From Rhizobium sp. NXC24 (GTDB lineage: Bacteria > Pseudomonadota > Alphaproteobacteria > Rhizobiales > Rhizobiaceae), in contig NZ_CP024311.1 in NCBI RefSeq assembly GCF_002944315.1, positions 93,501 through 157,500 of the forward strand: 64,000 bases of DNA, given 5' to 3'. Positions 1 through 9,356 of the stretch are shown here, piece by piece. Each line of letters opens with the position of its first letter. The stretch's first letter is position 1. The notes under the pieces were generated by a model. That model was not told the origin of the DNA and ran no database searches. It saw only the letters and a list, made by a program, of their open reading frames with translations. Made by a program: the position numbers and the translations under genes.

Positions 1-912
<912 letters not shown>

Positions 913-1163
913 TTATTTACGCCGCATTATCGCTGGCTTAGCTCCTGTTGCGCCAACTGACCTGCGGTTCACGCCGGCTCGTTACCATAGACCCGTTGCC
1001 CGGTCATCCCGGAATGCCGGGAAAACCCGTCTCGGCGTATATAAAGTTTAGCTTTGACAGAGAGAGCCGCAACGATTAAGGGGACCGGCTGATAATTTCC
1101 CTTAAAACGCCGGCTTCCCCGGCATTGCCGAATCTTTATTCGGCCATTCATGAGGCTTTGACA

Positions 1164-1544
1164 GTGGCGAAAGCGGAACTTGGAACAAAACGTACCGATC
1201 CAGATACCGGCAAGAAGTTCTATGACTTGAACCGGGACCCGGTCGTCTCGCCCTATACCGGCAAGTCCTGGCCCTTGTCCTTCTTCGAGGAAACCTCCGC
1301 TTCGAAGGAAGTTCCGGAAGAAGACGAAGTGGCCGAAGTGGATACCGAAAACACGGAAGTCGAACTGGTGTCGCTCGAAGACGCCGACGAAGCGGCAACC
1401 GGCGACGATATTCCGGATATCGGCGATGACGATGTCGAAATCGGCGACGATGACGACGATACCTTCCTCGAAGCCGACGAAGATGAAGATGATGACGATA
1501 TGAGCGACATCATCGGCGTTACCGGCGACGACGACGACGTTTGA
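1164..1544 (+). CDS. TIGR02300-type 'FYDLN' acidic protein
   Basis: A 126-residue protein of unknown function. It starts with AKAELGTKRTDPDTGKKFYD, a short segment laid out like a zinc ribbon around the signature FYDLN, then PVVSPYTGKSWP. The C-terminal 80 residues are almost entirely Asp/Glu with Ser/Thr/Val spacers. I chose the GTG at 1164 because family members begin at the (M)AK-ELGTKR segment and TGAGG lies about eight bases upstream; longer readings add unconserved residues. In many relatives the ribbon has CPxCG pairs; here those positions are Asp, Thr, Ser and Thr, so metal binding is not expected. It lies between divergent aroA and tRNA-Ala, apparently monocistronic. Confidence 0.85.
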   Translation: MAKAELGTKRTDPDTGKKFYDLNRDPVVSPYTGKSWPLSFFEETSASKEVPEEDEVAEVDTENTEVELVSLEDADEAATGDDIPDIGDDDVEIGDDDDDTFLEADEDEDDDDMSDIIGVTGDDDDV

Positions 1545-1555
1545 TCTTTGAACAA

Positions 1556-1590
1556 TCGGCCCGGTGAACAAGAAAAGTTTTCCGGGCCGA
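1556..1590 (+). terminator. Possible terminator after the FYDLN gene
   Basis: Arms tCGGCCCGG (1556–1564) and CCGGGCCGa (1582–1590) can pair around a 17-base loop, followed by AAAATTT rather than a clean T-run. It sits directly behind the FYDLN stop and before the tRNA. Confidence 0.45.
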
Positions 1591-1695
1591 AAATTTCGGC
1601 TTGCTATCTGCAAAAACCAGAAGTAATAAGCCGCCACCCCGACGGGCGAAGCGCTCGGAAGGGACCCAGGGCCGGTCAAACGGCACCACCTTGAT

Positions 1696-1771
<76 letters not shown>

Positions 1772-2016
1772 ACCTTCGCTTAAAAGGCACTTACTTGGCG
1801 GACCAGTTCGGTCTAGTTGATGTTGACTTGTCGCCAACATGGTCGAATTCGGTAACCCTTCGTTCAACCATTTATTGTAAATTGACACGGTGATTACCAC
1901 ATGGTAACGGCGGCGCCTAGCGCCAGGTCGTGGAACGAATCGACGCAGCAATAGTTGCGTCTTGAGTCAAGCGTTTCTTGTAGTACACTCAACTGAATTC
2001 GATTCGGGGGGAAGTC
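1772..2016. other. Intergenic stretch between tRNA-Ala and the unknown gene pair
   Basis: Clearly AT-richer than the surrounding core genome. No convincing ORF or terminator hairpin is visible. The last 15 bases hold a strong purine-rich ribosome site (GGGGGGAAG) for the next gene. Confidence 0.5.
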
Positions 2017-2292
2017 ATGATAATGAATCTTATCCTCGCCGTGGCGTCGGGCGCCATCGGTCTATCCCTGATTCGCTTCGCAATCAAACTCGCGAAGTTT
2101 GATAGGATTGAATATCAGAAGTCTCGAGCTCGATATCCATCCTTGATGGCGGCGATTTCCGGCAAGGCCACTGTTCGATACAACGGAACTCCGGATGGTC
2201 GCGTTCGGGCCGGTATCGTTTATAATACCAAAAAAAAGCGCATCGAGCCCAATGGCAAGCTTCGTAACGATGTGGTCGATCAGGTGTTGTAA
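2017..2292 (+). CDS. Small membrane-anchored hypothetical protein
   Basis: I do not recognise this 91-residue protein. Residues 3–22 (MNLILAVASGAIGLSLIRFA) form one hydrophobic helix, followed by a basic soluble part with many Lys/Arg residues, ending NDVVDQVL. It has a strong ribosome site (GGGGGGAAG) before the ATG at 2017; the ATG at 2023 is an alternative start. It is 37 bases upstream of a second unknown membrane gene on the same strand, and the two look co-transcribed. Base composition is AT-richer than the neighbours (AAAAAAAGCG inside the frame), suggesting acquired DNA beside the tRNA. A role as a partner of the next protein is inference only. Confidence 0.6.
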   Translation: MIMNLILAVASGAIGLSLIRFAIKLAKFDRIEYQKSRARYPSLMAAISGKATVRYNGTPDGRVRAGIVYNTKKKRIEPNGKLRNDVVDQVL

Positions 2293-2329
2293 CGAAAAAT
2301 GTTCTATAAAGGCTGGGTGCCGACGGTAA

Positions 2330-3568
2330 ATGGCCCGGCTTTCGTACAAGCTTATCGGCGAGACGCGGTATCCCAGTAACCCGGAATATGTGAACTCATC
2401 TGATGGGTCTCATTTGTACGTGGCCGCAGCGCAATCTCGTCAGCTAAGTGATGTTTTGTTTGAGCCTTTTATCGGAAGGCTATTCGGATATAGCGGTCGT
2501 TTCGAATTTGTTTTTTGCGCCAGATCCCGGCGCACCCTGCCTTCTCCCGACTCTAAGCTCATCGGCAAGGTCTTCGTCTTTCATCAGGAAACGTTCTCCA
2601 AAAGCGGCGCTCGTGAGAGCTTCCGGAGTTCTGTACAGTCGATGCGGACCTTGGATCCGGGTGCGATGAACGTGGGGCTCAAACAACAGTATCTTGAGCT
2701 AAGTCAATCGATGCTAGCACGATGCGACTTCCACATGGATGTCGTCTTGAATCGCGATGGCGTCATAACGCTTTCGAAATTAAAATGGTCTGACTCCGAA
2801 CTGCGGAGAAATACCGAGGAATATACCGACACCATAGAATTTGATTTGGAACATGGCATAGCTGACCAAATCTATTTTTTTGTTCGCGACTTGACGCACC
2901 AGCACCAACACCACGGAAATGATGCCGATACGATAATCACTACGCAGCGTCAGGCCAAATCAGATGATTTGCGTTGGTGCCTTGAGATCATGTACAGCCT
3001 TTATTTTCACATCATCACCGTGAAGAGAAAGGAAAACCCGTCAGAACATGTCAGGGCTCTAGGTGTCTTGGCCTATCTTCAATCTTACAAGACCATAATC
3101 CAGCGCCGCATTGATTCCGTTGGATACCCTTTGGTGCTACCTGAGTTTGACGACGCCTCATCAAAAGAATCTATCAAAGCGACAAAAGACTACATCGACT
3201 TCAAGCTAAATGAACAAAAGCGTAACAGCGAAATCCAGCGATCGTTTCTTCTCTGGGTAGTTGCCATTGCGATAACAGTGATGAATTTCACCATCAGCTT
3301 CGCGGATAAAAGTTTGCCTACGAATCCGTTTATACTTTCGATGGCAAACTTCTTGAAGACGAACGCCTTTGTAATCCCAGCGCTGGCCATCATTGCGCTG
3401 ATCTACTACGCAAGCAACCTGATCGTGAAACCGCGTTACGACTTTAAACGTGATGTCGTGCGATTATCGATAGCTGGTCGAGGCGTTGCCATACCAATCC
3501 TCTCTTTACTGGGCGCCGCATTGCTTTTCACTGCCGGTATTTTTGTTCGTAATCTTCTGTTCGGCTGA
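2330..3568 (+). CDS. Unknown protein with three C-terminal membrane helices and a His-rich motif
   Basis: A 412-residue protein I cannot assign. Residues 1–300 are soluble and mixed alpha/beta in appearance. Near residue 190 it has IYFFVRDLTHQHQHH, a clustered histidine motif that looks like a metal or active-site element. Three hydrophobic segments follow, about residues 306–325, 346–366 and 388–410, so the soluble part is probably anchored at its C-terminus. Codon use and GC are lower than in flanking genes. The ribosome site before the ATG at 2330 is weak; it may depend on translation of the small gene just upstream. The architecture (unknown soluble domain plus terminal membrane helices, two-gene unit, beside a tRNA) resembles accessory or defence modules, but no known defence domain is recognisable. 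Confidence 0.7.
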   Translation: MARLSYKLIGETRYPSNPEYVNSSDGSHLYVAAAQSRQLSDVLFEPFIGRLFGYSGRFEFVFCARSRRTLPSPDSKLIGKVFVFHQETFSKSGARESFRSSVQSMRTLDPGAMNVGLKQQYLELSQSMLARCDFHMDVVLNRDGVITLSKLKWSDSELRRNTEEYTDTIEFDLEHGIADQIYFFVRDLTHQHQHHGNDADTIITTQRQAKSDDLRWCLEIMYSLYFHIITVKRKENPSEHVRALGVLAYLQSYKTIIQRRIDSVGYPLVLPEFDDASSKESIKATKDYIDFKLNEQKRNSEIQRSFLLWVVAIAITVMNFTISFADKSLPTNPFILSMANFLKTNAFVIPALAIIALIYYASNLIVKPRYDFKRDVVRLSIAGRGVAIPILSLLGAALLFTAGIFVRNLLFG

Positions 3569-3753
3569 ATGCTATTCGCTAATCCGCTGGTGACATGCAA
3601 GTGTTAGCATCGTCCTGCCCTCCGCCCACTCCTTTCCCTCACCCACCAACCAAAATCGCCACATTGCAGCGCACAAATATCTGCTAGGAAAAAACGAATC
3701 GTTTTCTGCCGGCGCTCTCAAGAGCCCCGGCTCGACACGCCCGAGGATGTATC

Positions 3754-4545
3754 TTGTTCGTTTTTTCCAAACTTGTCTGGATTTTTGGTCAGCCGCTGTC
3801 TTTGGCTTTTTTCTTCGGCGTATTGGCCCTGATCGGCAGCCTGGTTGGCCGGCGCGTTGTCGTGGTCATCTCGACGCTGTTGTCGACCCTGATCCTGTTC
3901 GTCGCGCTTTACACGACCGCTGGCGCCTATATCGTCCAGGGGCTGGAAGAACGCTTTCCGCGTCCGACCTCCGATCCCGCGGATCTCAAATGCATGATCG
4001 TTCTCGGCGGCGCTACGCAGAATGAGGTGACGACGGCGCGGGGTGGGTATGAGCTCGATTCGGCTGGCGATCGTCTTGTCGAGACGTTGCGGCTGGCGCA
4101 GAAGTTTCCGCAGGCGCGCGTCGTCGTTTCCGGTGGCGACGGATCGATCAGCGGCAAGTATGAGGGGGATGCCGTCATTTCCGAGCGCTTCTTTGTTGCG
4201 CTCGGCCTTCCGAAGGACCGCCTGGTCGAGGATGCGACGTCGCGCACCACCTATGAAAATGCCGTCAACACGAAGGAGCTGCTGGCGCAGAACGGGTTGT
4301 CCGGCTGCCTGCTGATCACCTCCGGCTTCCATATGCCACGTTCGATGGGCCTTTTCCGCAAGCAGGGCATCGATGTCGTTCCCTGGCCGGTCGATTATCG
4401 CAGCACGGGTAAGGAAACGCTTGAGCTCGATTTCACCCAGCCGTCATTGAACGCGCAATTGCTGGCGACCGGCATCCGCGAATGGATCGGCCTCGTCGGC
4501 TATTACGCCGCCGGCCGCACCTCGGCGCTTTATCCCGGCCCCTAA
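3754..4545 (+). CDS. YdcF-like DUF218 membrane protein
   Basis: 263 residues of the DUF218/YdcF (SanA-ElyC) family; ElyC-type members act in envelope polysaccharide metabolism, but the exact role here is unknown. Two N-terminal membrane helices (about residues 8–27 and 31–55) precede the DUF218 domain with its signature IVLGGA, VVVSGGD, and the EDATSRTTYENA and TSGFHMPRSM motifs typical of the fold. The start is the TTG at 3754: GAGG lies seven bases upstream, and the sequence from there (FVFSKLVW) fits the family N-terminus. The stop codon lies inside a 20-bp tandem repeat. Confidence 0.85.
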   Translation: MFVFSKLVWIFGQPLSLAFFFGVLALIGSLVGRRVVVVISTLLSTLILFVALYTTAGAYIVQGLEERFPRPTSDPADLKCMIVLGGATQNEVTTARGGYELDSAGDRLVETLRLAQKFPQARVVVSGGDGSISGKYEGDAVISERFFVALGLPKDRLVEDATSRTTYENAVNTKELLAQNGLSGCLLITSGFHMPRSMGLFRKQGIDVVPWPVDYRSTGKETLELDFTQPSLNAQLLATGIREWIGLVGYYAAGRTSALYPGP

Positions 4546-4595
4546 CCAGGTGGCCCGGCCCCTAACTAGGTGGCCCGGCCCGTAACCACGCGGCA
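4536..4595. repeat. Three 20-bp direct repeats over the ydcF-like stop
   Basis: Units at 4536–4555, 4556–4575 and 4576–4595 share the pattern CGGCCCNTAACNAGGTGGCC; the second differs from the first at one base and the third at several. The first unit contains the TAA of the upstream gene and each unit carries a TAA in the same register, so copy number does not change the protein. Confidence 0.85.
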
Positions 4596-4621
4596 CTGGC
4601 CCTGAGATGCTCGGCTGACAG

Positions 4622-5098
4622 CTACTTTTTTGCGACGGTGACGAATTTGACGCCGCGAACGCGGACGGTGATTTCACAAGGATCGCCCTCGGTGCGGTCG
4701 CAGAAGCGCGGGTGCATCTTCATGACCAGCACCATGTTGCCGAAGCGCTGGATGAAATCGTAGCCGTAGATCCGTGCCGTGGCGACGAGAATATAGCCGC
4801 CTTCGGCGACATGGATATAGAAGTTGTAGGGGCAGCCCTCGTCGGTGCAGTCGGGCCCCTTTTCCCCTTTGCAGGTGATCTCGCCCTCGTTGACGACAAG
4901 GTCGGTCAGCGAGTCGTTGTTGATATCCCGCTCCGTGGCGAAGCCGTCACCGAAGCTTGCCTGTCCCTCGCAGCGCTTGGTGAAATGTTCCTTCTCGAAG
5001 GCCACCGGATCTTGCACCAGCGATTGCTGCGCTTGCGCCACGACGGGCATGATCACGAGCGCGATGAGATTCAGGATCACGATCAGCAGGGATTTCAC
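4622..5098 (-). CDS. Secreted hypothetical protein with a Ca-loop-like segment
   Basis: 158 residues. The first 23 are a clean signal peptide (hydrophobic core, cleavage near AQA-QQ), so the protein is likely periplasmic. The mature part has seven cysteines, probably disulfide-bonded, and the segment DINNDSLTDLVV, which resembles the Asp-rich calcium loops of FG-GAP or EF-hand-like repeats. No enzyme motif is recognisable. It is convergent with the ydcF-like gene and divergent from the TRIC-type channel gene. Rhizobial hypothetical proteins of this size are common, but I cannot name a family. Confidence 0.75.
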   Translation of the reverse strand: MKSLLIVILNLIALVIMPVVAQAQQSLVQDPVAFEKEHFTKRCEGQASFGDGFATERDINNDSLTDLVVNEGEITCKGEKGPDCTDEGCPYNFYIHVAEGGYILVATARIYGYDFIQRFGNMVLVMKMHPRFCDRTEGDPCEITVRVRGVKFVTVAKK

Positions 5099-5241
5099 CG
5101 GGATTTCCTCTTGAATGCGCAGGGCCGGCCGCAGGGGGTGCCGTGGCCGCTCGGATATCTTTACGCCTGCCTGCTTGCGTGGCCCTTGCCGCCGTGATTC
5201 ACTTTGCCGAAAATCGCGCCGGCACTCTCCTGGAGCCTTAA

Positions 5242-5877
5242 ATGTCGCTTCTTTCGTTTCTCGACTATGCCGGCGTCGCCCTCTTTGCCGCGACCGGCGC
5301 GCTCGCTGCCTCGCGCAAGCAGCTCGATCCGATCGGTTTCCTGTTTTTTGCGGCGGTCACCGGTATCGGCGGCGGCACCCTCAGGGATATCGTCCTCGGC
5401 CGGGTGCCGGTCTTCTGGGTGTCGAACCCGACCTATATCATCATTTGCGCCATCGTCGGCGTGCTGGTCTTCTTCACGGCACATCTGTTCGAATCGCGCT
5501 ATCGGCTGCTGATCTGGCTCGATGCGGTCGGCCTGTCCGCCTATTGCGTCATGGGCGCGGCCAAGGGCATGGCGGCGACCGGCTCGCCGACGGTTGCCAT
5601 CGTCACCGGCGCGCTGACGGCGACCTTCGGAGGCATCCTGCGCGATCTCTTGGCAAATGAGCCCTCGGTGCTGCTGCGGCCGGAAATCTACGTGACCGCG
5701 GCGCTGGTGGGGGCAGGCGCCTTCACCGCTGCCAATGCCACCACGATGCCGCTCTATGCCTCGGCGGCACTCGGCATCGCCGCAGCCTTCGCGGTGCGCG
5801 GTGGTGCGCTCTGGTTTGGCTGGACCTTCCCGACCTACCATCATAAGCCCGGCCGGCATCCCGACGATGTGATGTAA
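5242..5877 (+). CDS. TRIC-type (UPF0126) membrane channel protein
   Basis: 211 residues with about seven hydrophobic helices and two internally similar halves. Each half carries a glycine-rich turn: GIGGGTLRDIVLG in the first and ATFGGILRDLLAN in the second. This duplicated GGxxRD signature defines the UPF0126/YadS family, relatives of trimeric intracellular cation (TRIC) channels; monovalent cation passage across the inner membrane is the family expectation. The start ATG at 5242 has CTGGAG upstream. Length is normal for the family. No partner gene is adjacent; irr is convergent downstream. Confidence 0.85.
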   Translation: MSLLSFLDYAGVALFAATGALAASRKQLDPIGFLFFAAVTGIGGGTLRDIVLGRVPVFWVSNPTYIIICAIVGVLVFFTAHLFESRYRLLIWLDAVGLSAYCVMGAAKGMAATGSPTVAIVTGALTATFGGILRDLLANEPSVLLRPEIYVTAALVGAGAFTAANATTMPLYASAALGIAAAFAVRGGALWFGWTFPTYHHKPGRHPDDVM

Positions 5878-5897
5878 TCGGAGGCAGCAGGAATTAG

Positions 5898-5955
5898 GCG
5901 GTAGGCAATAGTGAATGGCTCGAAGGCAATTCTATTGCTTATTGCCTATTGCCTA
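5898..5955. repeat. Imperfect inverted repeat between convergent genes
   Basis: TAGGCAATAG (5902–5911) is the exact reverse complement of CTATTGCCTA (5946–5955), with further partial copies of the ATTGCCTATTGCC motif between. It lies between the converging TRIC-type gene and irr and may end both transcripts or be a remnant of a short palindromic repeat. Confidence 0.6.
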
Positions 5956-5958
5956 GCC

Positions 5959-6378
5959 TTACCGCTGCTTGCGGCGCAGGCGGATGACGACGTCGACATG
6001 GGCGATTTCCATGCCCCTTGGCGGTTCCGGCAGGTTGCCGATCGTCAGATTGCTGATCGGAATATCCAGAACTTCGTTCTGGCCTTCGATGAAGAAGTGG
6101 TGATGGTCGGACACGTTGGTGTCGAAATAGGTCTTGGTGCTTTCGACGGCGAGAACGCGGATCAGGCCGGCCTCGGTGAACTGATGCAGCGTGTTGTAGA
6201 CGGTGGCGAGCGAAACCGGCACACCGGCGGTGACCGCCTCTTCGTGCAGTTCCTCGACGGTTAAGTGACGGTCGCCCTTGGCGAAGAGAAGGTCGCCAAG
6301 GGCGACGCGTTGCCGGGTCGGTCTCAGGCCTGCGCTGCGCAGCCTGGTTTCGATCGCGATTTCGGCCTCTTCCGCCAT
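5959..6378 (-). CDS. irr: Iron response regulator Irr (Fur family)
   Basis: 139-residue Fur-family DNA-binding regulator. In rhizobia Irr represses or activates iron and heme genes according to heme status. The winged-helix part includes LRPTRQRVALGDLLF and the recognition region PVSLATVYNTLHQFTEAGL. The heme/metal motif HHHFF is at residues 92–96, inside SDHHHFFIEG, as expected for Irr rather than Fur. The N-terminal GCPWHD heme motif known from Bradyrhizobium Irr is absent, as in other Rhizobium Irr proteins. The gene is divergent from fabA across about 300 bases. Confidence 0.93.
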   Translation of the reverse strand: MAEEAEIAIETRLRSAGLRPTRQRVALGDLLFAKGDRHLTVEELHEEAVTAGVPVSLATVYNTLHQFTEAGLIRVLAVESTKTYFDTNVSDHHHFFIEGQNEVLDIPISNLTIGNLPEPPRGMEIAHVDVVIRLRRKQR

Positions 6379-6675
6379 TCAGGGAACTCCGGATTCCTGA
6401 TCTCTATAAATCTTTACTAAGCCATATAACTTTTGCACGAATTGCTTTCAATAGTTTCAATAGGGTGGGAAGGCGGTCAAAAGCCGTAAAAATAGGGTTT
6501 TTGACGCATTTGCCTCTGGCCGCAGCCCTGGCCTTCCTGTATGCGACCACCACATAACAGTGAAGTGTGTTCGATCGAACGGTGGAATGCGAGCGTCATG
6601 CTTGCGCTTCATTTTCTGTCGATCTTACACTAAAGCTTCACATCAATCGGCATTCACCGGGGGAAACGGAACTTT
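6379..6675. promoter_or_regulatory. Divergent irr/fabA control region
   Basis: 297 bases without a gene, AT-richer than its surroundings, containing the start regions of both irr (leftward) and fabA (rightward). I see no exact ICE or Fur palindrome and no clear FabR/FadR-type operator. GGGGGA about ten bases before 6676 is the fabA ribosome site. Confidence 0.5.
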
Positions 6676-7191
6676 ATGACGACGAGACAATCCAGCTTCA
6701 ACTATGAGGAAATCCTGGCCTGCGGCCGCGGCGAACTGTTCGGCCCGGGCAATGCGCAGCTTCCCCTGCCGCCGATGCTGATGGTCCATCGCATTACAGA
6801 TATTTCCGAAACCGGTGGCGCCTTCGACAAGGGCTATATCCGCGCCGAATACGACGTGCGTCCCGACGACTGGTACTTCCCTTGCCATTTTGCCGGCAAT
6901 CCGATCATGCCGGGCTGCCTCGGCCTGGACGGCATGTGGCAGCTCACCGGCTTCTTCCTCGGCTGGCTCGGCGAGCCCGGCCGCGGCATGGCGCTTTCCA
7001 CCGGCGAAGTGAAGTTCAAGGGCATGGTTCGTCCGGATACCAAGCTTCTCGAATACGGCATCGACTTCAAGCGCGTCATGCGCGGCCGCCTCGTTCTCGG
7101 CACCGCCGATGGCTGGCTGAAAGCGGATGGCGAAGTCATTTATCAGGCGACAGACCTGCGTGTAGGCCTGTCAAAAGACAAGACTGCCTGA
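6676..7191 (+). CDS. fabA: 3-hydroxydecanoyl-ACP dehydratase/isomerase
   Basis: 171 residues, the standard FabA length. FabA dehydrates 3-hydroxydecanoyl-ACP and isomerises the trans-2 product to cis-3-decenoyl-ACP, the entry step to unsaturated fatty acids. The hot-dog catalytic pair is visible: His71 in [12 protein letters not shown] and Asp85 in GLDGMWQL. It is 52 bases ahead of fabB and starts the fabA-fabB-fabI operon. Presence of both FabA and FabB shows the anaerobic-type unsaturated fatty acid route. Confidence 0.97.
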   Translation: MTTRQSSFNYEEILACGRGELFGPGNAQLPLPPMLMVHRITDISETGGAFDKGYIRAEYDVRPDDWYFPCHFAGNPIMPGCLGLDGMWQLTGFFLGWLGEPGRGMALSTGEVKFKGMVRPDTKLLEYGIDFKRVMRGRLVLGTADGWLKADGEVIYQATDLRVGLSKDKTA

Positions 7192-7243
7192 GCTGCGGCA
7201 CCGCCGCCCCACAAAGACAGAGCTTTTAGAAAAGGTCATCGAC

Positions 7244-8467
7244 ATGAGACGGGTAGTAGTTACGGGTCTGGGTATTGTCTCTTCGATTGGAAACGATGCG
7301 CAGGAAGTCACCGCCTCGCTGCGCGAAGCCAAGTCGGGCATTTCTTTTTCCTCCGATTTCGCCGAACACGGTTTCAAGTGCCAGGTCTGGGGTTCGCCGA
7401 AGATCGACACGACGGATCTGGTCGACCGCCGCGCCATGCGCTTCCTGTCGCAGGGCGGCGCGTGGAATCATGTCGCGATGAAGCAGGCGATTGCCGACAG
7501 CGGCCTCGAAGAAAGCGACATCAGCAATGAGCGCACCGGCATCATCATGGGCTCGGGCGGCCCGTCCACCCGCACGCTGATCGAAGCCGCCGATATCACC
7601 CGCAAGAACAACAGCCCGAAGCGCATCGGCCCCTTCGCCGTTCCGAAGTCGATGTCGTCGACCGCCTCGGCAACGCTCGCCACCTGGTTCAAGATCCACG
7701 GTGTCAACTATTCCATCTCGTCTGCCTGCTCGACCTCGGCGCACTGCATCGGCAATGCCGCCGAGATGATCCAATGGGGCAAGCAGGACGTCATGTTCGC
7801 CGGCGGCCACGAGGATCTCGACTGGACCATGTCGAACCTCTTCGACGCCATGGGCGCCATGTCCTCTGACTTCAACGAGAATCACCCGGAAACCGCCTCG
7901 CGCGCCTATGATGCCAAGCGTGACGGCTTCGTCATCGCCGGCGGTGCCGGCGTGCTGGTCCTGGAAGAGCTGGAACATGCCAAGGCGCGCGGCGCTAAGA
8001 TCTATGCGGAAATCGTCGGCTATGGCGCCACCTCTGATGGTTACGACATGGTCGCTCCATCGGGCGAGGGGGCTGTGCGCTGCATGCGTCAGGCACTTGC
8101 GACCGTAAAGGGCGACATCGATTACATCAACACCCACGGCACCTCGACGCCAGTCGGCGACAGCAAGGAAATCGGCGCCATCCGCGAGGTTTTCGGCAGC
8201 AACATCCCGCCGATCCAGTCGACCAAATCGCTGACGGGCCATTCGCTCGGTGCAGCTGGCGTGCAGGAATCGATCTATTCGATCCTGATGATGCAGGAGC
8301 GCTTCATCGGCGAAAGCGCTCATATCACCGAACTCGACCCGGAATTCGAAGGTGTGCCGATCGTGCGCAAGCGCATCGACAATGCCAAGATCGACACGGC
8401 TCTTTCCAATTCCTTCGGCTTCGGTGGCACCAACGCCACGCTCGTATTCCAGCGCTATAACGGATAA
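7244..8467 (+). CDS. fabB: 3-oxoacyl-ACP synthase I
   Basis: 407 residues, KAS I family. It condenses acyl-ACP with malonyl-ACP and elongates the cis-3-decenoyl product of FabA. The Cys-His-His triad is seen at Cys162 ([10 protein letters not shown]), His298 ([11 protein letters not shown]) and His333 ([11 protein letters not shown]). It ends four bases before fabI begins, so translation is probably coupled. Confidence 0.97.
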   Translation: MRRVVVTGLGIVSSIGNDAQEVTASLREAKSGISFSSDFAEHGFKCQVWGSPKIDTTDLVDRRAMRFLSQGGAWNHVAMKQAIADSGLEESDISNERTGIIMGSGGPSTRTLIEAADITRKNNSPKRIGPFAVPKSMSSTASATLATWFKIHGVNYSISSACSTSAHCIGNAAEMIQWGKQDVMFAGGHEDLDWTMSNLFDAMGAMSSDFNENHPETASRAYDAKRDGFVIAGGAGVLVLEELEHAKARGAKIYAEIVGYGATSDGYDMVAPSGEGAVRCMRQALATVKGDIDYINTHGTSTPVGDSKEIGAIREVFGSNIPPIQSTKSLTGHSLGAAGVQESIYSILMMQERFIGESAHITELDPEFEGVPIVRKRIDNAKIDTALSNSFGFGGTNATLVFQRYNG

Positions 8468-8471
8468 AGCA

Positions 8472-9278
8472 ATGACGGGAATCATGCAGGGTAAGCGCGG
8501 CCTCATCATGGGCGTCGCAAACAATCATTCCATTGCCTGGGGTATTTCGAAGGCTCTTGCGGCCGAAGGCGCGAGCCTTGCCTTTACGTTCCAGGGCGAG
8601 GCGCTCGGCAAGCGCGTCAAGCCGCTCGCCGCCGAAGTCGGCTCCGATTTCCTTCTGCCTTGCGATGTCGAGGATATCGCCTCCGTCGATTCCGTTTTCG
8701 AGGAGATCAAGGAGCGCTGGGGCAGGCTGGATTTCATCGTCCACGCCATCGGCTTTTCCGACAAGAACGAGCTGAAGGGGCTCTATGCCAATACCACGCG
8801 TGATAATTTCACGCGCACCATGGTGATCTCCTGCTTCTCCTTCACCGAGATCGCCAAGCGCGCCGCCGACCTGATGGTCGAAGGCGGCAGCATGTTGACT
8901 TTGACCTATAATGGCTCGACGCGGGTTATCCCGAACTATAACGTCATGGGCGTCGCCAAGGCGGCTCTGGAAGCCTCCGTGCGCTATCTCGCCGCCGACT
9001 ACGGCCCGCGCGGCATCCGCGTCAACGCTATCTCGGCCGGCCCGATCCGCACGCTCGCCGGCGCCGGCATTTCCGACGCTCGCGCCATTCTCTCGTGGAA
9101 CCAGCGCAACGCGCCGCTGCGCAAGTCGGTCACCATCGACAATGTCGGCTCCTCGTCGCTTTACCTGCTTTCCGAGCTTTCGGCGGGCGTCACCGGCGAA
9201 ATTCATTTTGTCGATGCCGGCTACAACATCACCTCGATGCCGACGCTGGAAACGCTGTCGAGCGCGGACGCCGAATAA
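8472..9278 (+). CDS. fabI: Enoyl-ACP reductase (NADH)
   Basis: 268 residues, SDR-superfamily FabI, which reduces trans-2-enoyl-ACP in the last step of each elongation cycle. The cofactor region is GLIMGVANNHSIAWGI near residue 10. The catalytic pair is Tyr156 and Lys163 in PNYNVMGVAKAAL, and SAGPIRTLAGAGI is the substrate-loop region. The start is the ATG at 8472, just after the fabB stop; an ATG at 8484 is possible but would trim conserved residues. It completes fabA-fabB-fabI. Rhizobia often carry a second FabI elsewhere. Confidence 0.95.
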   Translation: MTGIMQGKRGLIMGVANNHSIAWGISKALAAEGASLAFTFQGEALGKRVKPLAAEVGSDFLLPCDVEDIASVDSVFEEIKERWGRLDFIVHAIGFSDKNELKGLYANTTRDNFTRTMVISCFSFTEIAKRAADLMVEGGSMLTLTYNGSTRVIPNYNVMGVAKAALEASVRYLAADYGPRGIRVNAISAGPIRTLAGAGISDARAILSWNQRNAPLRKSVTIDNVGSSSLYLLSELSAGVTGEIHFVDAGYNITSMPTLETLSSADAE

Positions 9279-9356
9279 TTTCCGCTCGGAATTGTCCCCC
9301 GCCGCCATCGGCTGTGGGGGATAGGTTTCTCGGGAATGTTGTCACCGGGATCCGCA

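Noticed and set aside
2299..2379. 26-codon frame MFYKGWVPTVNGPAFV… just before the 412-residue gene
   Set aside because: Very short, no ribosome site, and overlaps the start of the larger frame; could be a leader peptide but nothing supports it.
4536..4595. Tandem repeats as a CRISPR array
   Set aside because: Repeat units are adjacent with no spacers, only three copies, and no cas gene occurs in the window.
7226..8524. 432-codon minus-strand frame opposite fabB
   Set aside because: Shadow of the certain gene FabB with its catalytic triad.
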